A DNA stretch of 8,257 bases from positions 1-8,257 of the forward strand of contig DLBP01000037.1 of the NCBI GenBank assembly GCA_002480165.1, given 5' to 3'. Made by a program: the position numbers and the translations under genes. The stretch comes from Proteobacteria bacterium UBA7821 (GTDB lineage: Bacteria; Pseudomonadota; Gammaproteobacteria; Comchoanobacterales; Comchoanobacteraceae). The notes under the pieces were generated by a model. That model was given only the letters and a program-made list of their open reading frames with translations. It had not been told where the DNA came from and did not search any database. Shown piece after piece: positions 5,975 through 8,257 of this stretch (positions within the stretch are counted from its first letter, which is position 1; every line of letters begins with the position of its first letter).

Positions 5975-6931
5975 ATGGCAGAACCTCAACCAGACAACCA
6001 CGAGAATAGTCCAAGTCCTTTGACAGGGTTATTGTATGGCATGTATTGCTTAGCAGAATCCCTATTTCAAATTAATAAGATGACGAGTCATCTAAAAGAA
6101 CGATTAAATTTTGTTAAAGTATTATTGAAACAATTAATGATTGTGTTGGAAATATTTCAAAACGTTATTTATAACTCAGCAGCAATACTTGCACGTTTAT
6201 CAGTGGTTGCTATGGCATTGAGTACAATTCTAAGATTGATCAGTTCTATCAAGAAGCTATCTAATTTACTTTACACTTGCGACCAAGACCGTTTAACGCC
6301 GACTAGGGCAGCATGTATTATTACAGCCGCTGCAGTTGACCTGGTTGTCGTAGTGCTATTGATAGTCAAGCCAGAATTATTTGCCATTTTATTTCTTGCA
6401 ACCATGGTTTATGATCTAGTGGAACAGTCTGTTATGTACTATGATGAAATCCGGAAATATGAAAAACGCCAACGTGATCCTAGCCTGTCCCTTGTTGATC
6501 GTTTCGACACGCTTGTTGAAAAGAGTGATTATATGTTCAATGCAGGCGATATAGGACTCAATATAATCAACTTTACTTCAGCTATTGTCATGCTTGCTGC
6601 TATTGTTGTCATTGGTTCATCGCCACTGGGATGGGTTGGGTTCAGTTTGTTGACAGCCTTTACGGTACTAACCTTGCTCAAAGTGTTTGTTGAGAAGAAA
6701 ATGATGAAAAATAATTATCACAACGTCAAACAGGAAATGTGTCAGATGATAGAGCCAGACGATGAGATTGAGGATGACAGCCAGTTGCAGGCAAGTAATA
6801 TCATTGAGGATGGCAACAACCGATATAAAACGATAGACTCGATATTTAAAAACACAAATTTGGAACCTAAGAAGCAGATAAAGCTAGCTCGCCAATTGAT
6901 TGAGAAAAATGAAAAAATCCAGCTGGGGTAG
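5975..6931 (+). CDS. Orphan multi-pass membrane protein with acidic C-terminal region
   Basis: 318 residues that I do not recognise. The N-terminus is polar and proline-rich (2-16) with no signal peptide. An amphipathic stretch lies near 46-65. Hydrophobic segments are at about 70-90, 112-131, 135-150, 196-214 and 219-239. The second and third are separated only by K-P-E (132-134), the fourth and fifth by S-S-P-L-G (215-219), so they look like two tight helical hairpins. Between them is a charged stretch (157-187, EIRKYEKRQRDPS near its start), which could face the cytosol. After 240 the protein is soluble-looking, with a strongly acidic patch (PDDEIEDD, 261-268) and a basic/acidic amphipathic tail rich in K and E. 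ATG 5975 is preferred to GTG two codons earlier because of the weak gag spacing. It is followed 58 bases on by an oxygenase gene. A host-targeted effector is possible in a type IV-secreting lineage, but that is a guess. Confidence 0.7.
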   Translation: MAEPQPDNHENSPSPLTGLLYGMYCLAESLFQINKMTSHLKERLNFVKVLLKQLMIVLEIFQNVIYNSAAILARLSVVAMALSTILRLISSIKKLSNLLYTCDQDRLTPTRAACIITAAAVDLVVVVLLIVKPELFAILFLATMVYDLVEQSVMYYDEIRKYEKRQRDPSLSLVDRFDTLVEKSDYMFNAGDIGLNIINFTSAIVMLAAIVVIGSSPLGWVGFSLLTAFTVLTLLKVFVEKKMMKNNYHNVKQEMCQMIEPDDEIEDDSQLQASNIIEDGNNRYKTIDSIFKNTNLEPKKQIKLARQLIEKNEKIQLG

Positions 6932-6989
6932 CCTATAGACAAATCCTCGGAAACATGGGACAATACTACCAGTTAATATCGGATAAAAA

Positions 6990-7832
6990 ATGAACAAGCT
7001 CGCAGTGGTTGACTATACAGCGTCAAATGTTGGAGAGAATGCAATCCTTTCGCTCAAGCAATATGGTTTTTTGGTATTAGACAATACCAGTGTGCCCCAA
7101 GACCTTATCGATGCGTGCTATGATGCTTGGTATCAGTTTTTCCAATCTACCGATAAATACAATTACCTATACAGTAATCAACTGCATGATGGCTTTAGGC
7201 CAATTGAGCAAGCTGAGAGTGCAAAAGGTACCAACATTAGAGATTTAAAAGAGATGTACCATTACTATCCCAATGGTCGTTGTCCAGATTATTTGGCTGA
7301 CATCACACAACGTGTCTTTCAAGAGCTGTATCTGCTAGCCAGGCAAGTACTTGCTTGGATTGAACAAGGGTTACCATCATCCGTTCAGTCAAATTTAAGT
7401 TGTGCGTTGTCAGATATGATTGTTGACAGTCCGAATACGCTTTATCGTCTGCTTCATTACCCGCCACTAACTGGTCACGAGGCGAAAGGGACCATTAGAG
7501 CTGCCGCACATGCTGATATTTGCTTATTAACAGTGCTGCCCGCAGCTACGGCCAAAGGGCTTCAAATACTCACAAGACAGGGTGAGTGGATCGATGTGCC
7601 TGTGAAAAAAAGTTCAATGATTATCAATATAGGTGACATGCTGCAAGAGTGTACACACGCTTTTTATCCATCAACGCAGCACCGAGTTATCAACCCAGAT
7701 CACGTTGATATGAATCAATCTAGACTATCGATGCCATTATTTTTGCATCCAGCAGATGATGTTGTTTTGTCGGATCAGTATACTGCTCTATCATACCGAA
7801 TGGAGCGTTTGGGTGAGTTGGGGTTACTCTAA
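6990..7832 (+). CDS. Isopenicillin-N-synthase-like iron(II) oxygenase
   Basis: Cytosolic non-heme iron oxygenase of the IPNS/2-oxoglutarate dioxygenase fold, 280 residues, at the short end of the bacterial range. The N-terminal DIOX_N-like part includes VVDYTASN (6-13) and the strand QYGFLVLDN (24-32). The core starts at RLLHYPP (153-159), a family signature. The iron triad is complete: H174 and D176 (AAHADICLLTVL) and H231 (STQHRVINP). R245 and S247 (SRLSMPLF) form the R-x-S pair that binds the 2-oxoglutarate carboxylate, or the substrate in IPNS itself. The enzyme should therefore be active; the substrate cannot be told, and no peptide synthetase or other biosynthetic gene is visible. It lies 58 bases after the orphan membrane protein with no clear promoter or terminator between them, so co-transcription is likely. 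The ribosome site is weak (GGA, with the A-rich run before ATG). Confidence 0.87.
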   Translation: MNKLAVVDYTASNVGENAILSLKQYGFLVLDNTSVPQDLIDACYDAWYQFFQSTDKYNYLYSNQLHDGFRPIEQAESAKGTNIRDLKEMYHYYPNGRCPDYLADITQRVFQELYLLARQVLAWIEQGLPSSVQSNLSCALSDMIVDSPNTLYRLLHYPPLTGHEAKGTIRAAAHADICLLTVLPAATAKGLQILTRQGEWIDVPVKKSSMIINIGDMLQECTHAFYPSTQHRVINPDHVDMNQSRLSMPLFLHPADDVVLSDQYTALSYRMERLGELGLL

Positions 7833-7839
7833 TTGTCGA

Positions 7840-8257
7840 TTAGTTTGAAAATTGCCGATTTCTGTGTATTTGATAAGCTAGAAAAAAGCTAGATAAAATA
7901 ATGATAACCAGCATCCAAAGAGATAAGTGGTATGCACTTAAGATGTTGTGGTAAACCCGATTGTAATCGATTAGTAGACCGATCATCGGTGCTGTGATCG
8001 ACATGCCTGTACCTAATAACACTTGATTGAGTGCTAATGCAGTTGTTTTTAAATGCGTATTTGGAATGAGTGACAGCTGATAGTAAGTCAAAATATGGGA
8101 GCCAGTTGCTATGCCAAAGCATAGGCTCAATGGGTAGTGCCAAGACGGTATTGGGCCGTAGATGAGTAAGGTCAACGATAGCAGGCTAATTGCTGATGAA
8201 GCTTTCATGACATGGTACATGGATACGTAGTTCGCAAGCCAGCAGGACAAGCTTGTA
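7840..8257 (-). CDS. MFS transporter, C-terminal third (N-terminus beyond window edge)
   Basis: 138 residues remain of an inner-membrane major facilitator carrier; the frame stays open to the right edge, so this is the C-terminal part of a protein that is probably about 400 residues long. Seen, in order: the end of one helix pair (near 19-35 of the visible part), the segment YPLSLCFGIATGSHILTYYQ, the short loop LIPNTHLKTTALALNQ, then LLGTGMSITAPMIGLLIDY, which matches the helix 10-11 region of many MFS proteins with its G-x-x-L-x-D ending, and a last helix LWMLVIIILSSFFLAYQI before a basic tail. The substrate is not readable. It converges on the oxygenase gene; only seven bases separate the two stop codons and I see no good terminator. 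Confidence 0.75.
   Translation of the reverse strand, partial: TSLSCWLANYVSMYHVMKASSAISLLSLTLLIYGPIPSWHYPLSLCFGIATGSHILTYYQLSLIPNTHLKTTALALNQVLLGTGMSITAPMIGLLIDYNRVYHNILSAYHLSLWMLVIIILSSFFLAYQIHRNRQFSN

Noticed and set aside
7829..7843. Inverted repeat CTAAT/ATTAG between the convergent stops of the oxygenase and MFS genes
   Set aside because: Three of the five pairs are forced because both genes end in TAA on opposite strands. The stem is AT-rich and has no T-run, so it is not a credible terminator.

Overview
The window looks like a piece of a moderately AT-rich gammaproteobacterial chromosome. The best-recognised gene is close to the enterobacterial aldehyde reductase Ahr, intergenic spaces are short, and candidate promoters are of ordinary sigma70 type. 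The mix of nutrient transporters, a patatin-like lipoprotein and an orphan multi-pass membrane protein would suit a host-associated lineage such as the Legionellales, but nothing in the sequence fixes the genus. I see no rRNA, tRNA, CRISPR array, insertion sequence, attachment site or replication origin.

Layout. Bases 1-904 (minus) hold the N-terminal two thirds of a DASS/SLC13 anion transporter that runs off the left edge. A 343-base gap follows, with that gene's promoter at its left end. Ahr (1248-2249, plus) then converges on a minus-strand cluster, which in transcription order is a short-chain dehydrogenase (4739-3999), an AdiC-like amino-acid antiporter (3961-2639) and a small exported cysteine-rich protein (2646-2206). 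The exported protein's gene overlaps the antiporter gene by 8 bases and the 3' end of ahr by 44 bases. Next is a patatin-family lipoprotein on the minus strand (5858-4983). A compact divergent promoter region separates it from a plus-strand pair: an orphan membrane protein (5975-6931) and an isopenicillin-N-synthase-like iron oxygenase (6990-7832). The C-terminal third of an MFS transporter (minus) enters from the right edge.

How the genes may work together. The antiporter and its exported partner are probably co-translated. The dehydrogenase may share their transcript, but a good promoter sits immediately before the antiporter start and would give an essentially leaderless message. The patatin and the orphan membrane protein start from back-to-back promoters whose -35 boxes are six bases apart and are covered by an inverted repeat, which suggests shared control. 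No complete known pathway is visible. The parts most worth following are the orphan membrane protein, the small cysteine-rich protein and the divergent regulatory region.
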